From: Chryseobacterium defluvii
GTDB taxonomy: Bacteria; Bacteroidota; Bacteroidia; Flavobacteriales; Weeksellaceae
Reading direction: 5' to 3'
NCBI RefSeq assembly: GCF_003634775.1
Contig: NZ_RBXB01000001.1
Coordinates: 868,001-932,000, forward strand
Length of the DNA stretch: 64,000 nucleotides
Below are positions 63,631 through 64,000 of this stretch, in pieces. Position 1 is the stretch's first letter. Each line of letters begins with the position of its first letter. Under the pieces are notes generated by a model, which saw nothing but the letters and a program-made list of their open reading frames with translations, was not told the DNA's origin and did no database searches. Both the position numbers and the translations under genes were made by a program.

Positions 63631-64000
63631 ATGATAAGTAAATTAGCCCAAAGATTCTTTATGGTAATCAGACAAAAAACTAAAACCACATTTCTAACAT
63701 CATTACTTATTTCTACAACGCTTTTTTCTCAGGCGCATAATGTTTCGGAAGGATATCAGAAACCCACGGATCCGCTTGTCGTTCAAAATCTCGAAAACTG
63801 GCAGGATTTGAAATTCGGGTTGTTCATGCATTGGGGAACCTATAGTCAGTGGGGAATTGTTGAAAGCTGGAGCTTATGCCCGGAAGATGAATCCTGGACA
63901 CAGCGGAAACCTGAGCATGGAAAATCTTATGAAGAATATGTAAGGAACTATGAAAACCTTCAGACGACTTTTAATCCAACCCAATTTAACCCGCAAAAAT
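63631..64000 (+). CDS. GH29 alpha-L-fucosidase, N-terminal part; 3' end outside window
   Basis: 123 codons are visible from ATG 63631; ATG 63661 is an equally usable start. A signal peptide ends LLISTTLFSQ. The mature part contains NWQDLKFGLFMHWGTYSQWGIVESWSL, the GH29 opening block with the conserved His-Trp of the active site, followed by SWTQRKPEHGKSYEEYVRNYENL. The enzyme cleaves terminal alpha-L-fucose, probably from host or plant glycans, in the periplasm. The catalytic Asp and the rest of the barrel lie beyond the window. Confidence 0.9.
   Translation, partial: MISKLAQRFFMVIRQKTKTTFLTSLLISTTLFSQAHNVSEGYQKPTDPLVVQNLENWQDLKFGLFMHWGTYSQWGIVESWSLCPEDESWTQRKPEHGKSYEEYVRNYENLQTTFNPTQFNPQK

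Overview
The window looks like chromosomal DNA of a Chryseobacterium-type flavobacterium (Bacteroidota, Weeksellaceae). The evidence is low overall GC, -7 boxes of the form TAnnTTTG instead of -10 TATAAT, few Shine-Dalgarno sequences, many lipoproteins and Gln-ending signal peptides, a GH109 enzyme nearly collinear with the known Elizabethkingia/Chryseobacterium alpha-N-acetylgalactosaminidase, and a GG-leader microprotein typical of this family. I saw no rRNA, tRNA, CRISPR array, transposase or phage structural gene.

Region 1 (1-13.5 kb) is a tightly packed operon on the + strand, cut by the left edge. It holds two large Pfa/Hgl-like iterative polyketide synthase proteins (AT end, ACP-ACP, KR; then KS-AT-DH with a fused phosphopantetheinyl transferase), a free ACP, an alpha/beta hydrolase, a protein made of two fused UGT-type glycosyltransferases, two PapA5/condensation-like acyltransferases and a four-helix membrane protein. 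Most junctions overlap by 4-13 nt. The best reading is a polyketide or lipid chain that is glycosylated, perhaps twice, and acylated, perhaps twice: an undescribed glycolipid candidate. The operon is visibly GC-richer than its right flank.

Region 2 (13.5-22.4 kb) is an accessory region. After a truncated small gene comes a minus-strand operon of a DCTPP1/MazG-like dCTP pyrophosphatase, a PD-(D/E)XK plus DUF2075 helicase and an AvcD-like dCTP deaminase: two dCTP-consuming enzymes with a nuclease/helicase, a strong candidate antiphage operon. Next to it are a long structured noncoding element and a three-gene secreted cassette (JAMM-like lipoprotein, DUF6705-like protein, M23 peptidase) lying between two copies of a hairpin-bearing repeat.

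Region 3 (22.4-63.4 kb) is mostly core genome: metallophosphoesterase, GH3 beta-glucosidase, metNIQ, topB, thioesterase, S9 peptidase, a deoxyinosine glycosylase between two paralogous secreted proteins, a GH109/nucleotidyltransferase/kinase operon that could salvage GalNAc to UDP-GalNAc, AIM24, queA, rlmN, a sterol-desaturase-family protein, polyprenyl synthase, a fused 2-oxoacid dehydrogenase E1, HxlR with an OYE oxidoreductase, a C1 peptidase, a VWA lipoprotein, C1q-like surface proteins and a propeller histidine kinase with its regulator. Upstream of metN is a 32-codon leader ORF containing MMMNCCM followed by an intrinsic terminator: a candidate Met/Cys attenuator not visible in ordinary ORF calls. 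Near the right end a GbsR/MarR regulator gene and two neighbouring genes each carry nearly the same 20-bp palindrome, outlining a small local regulon. The window ends inside a GH29 alpha-L-fucosidase.
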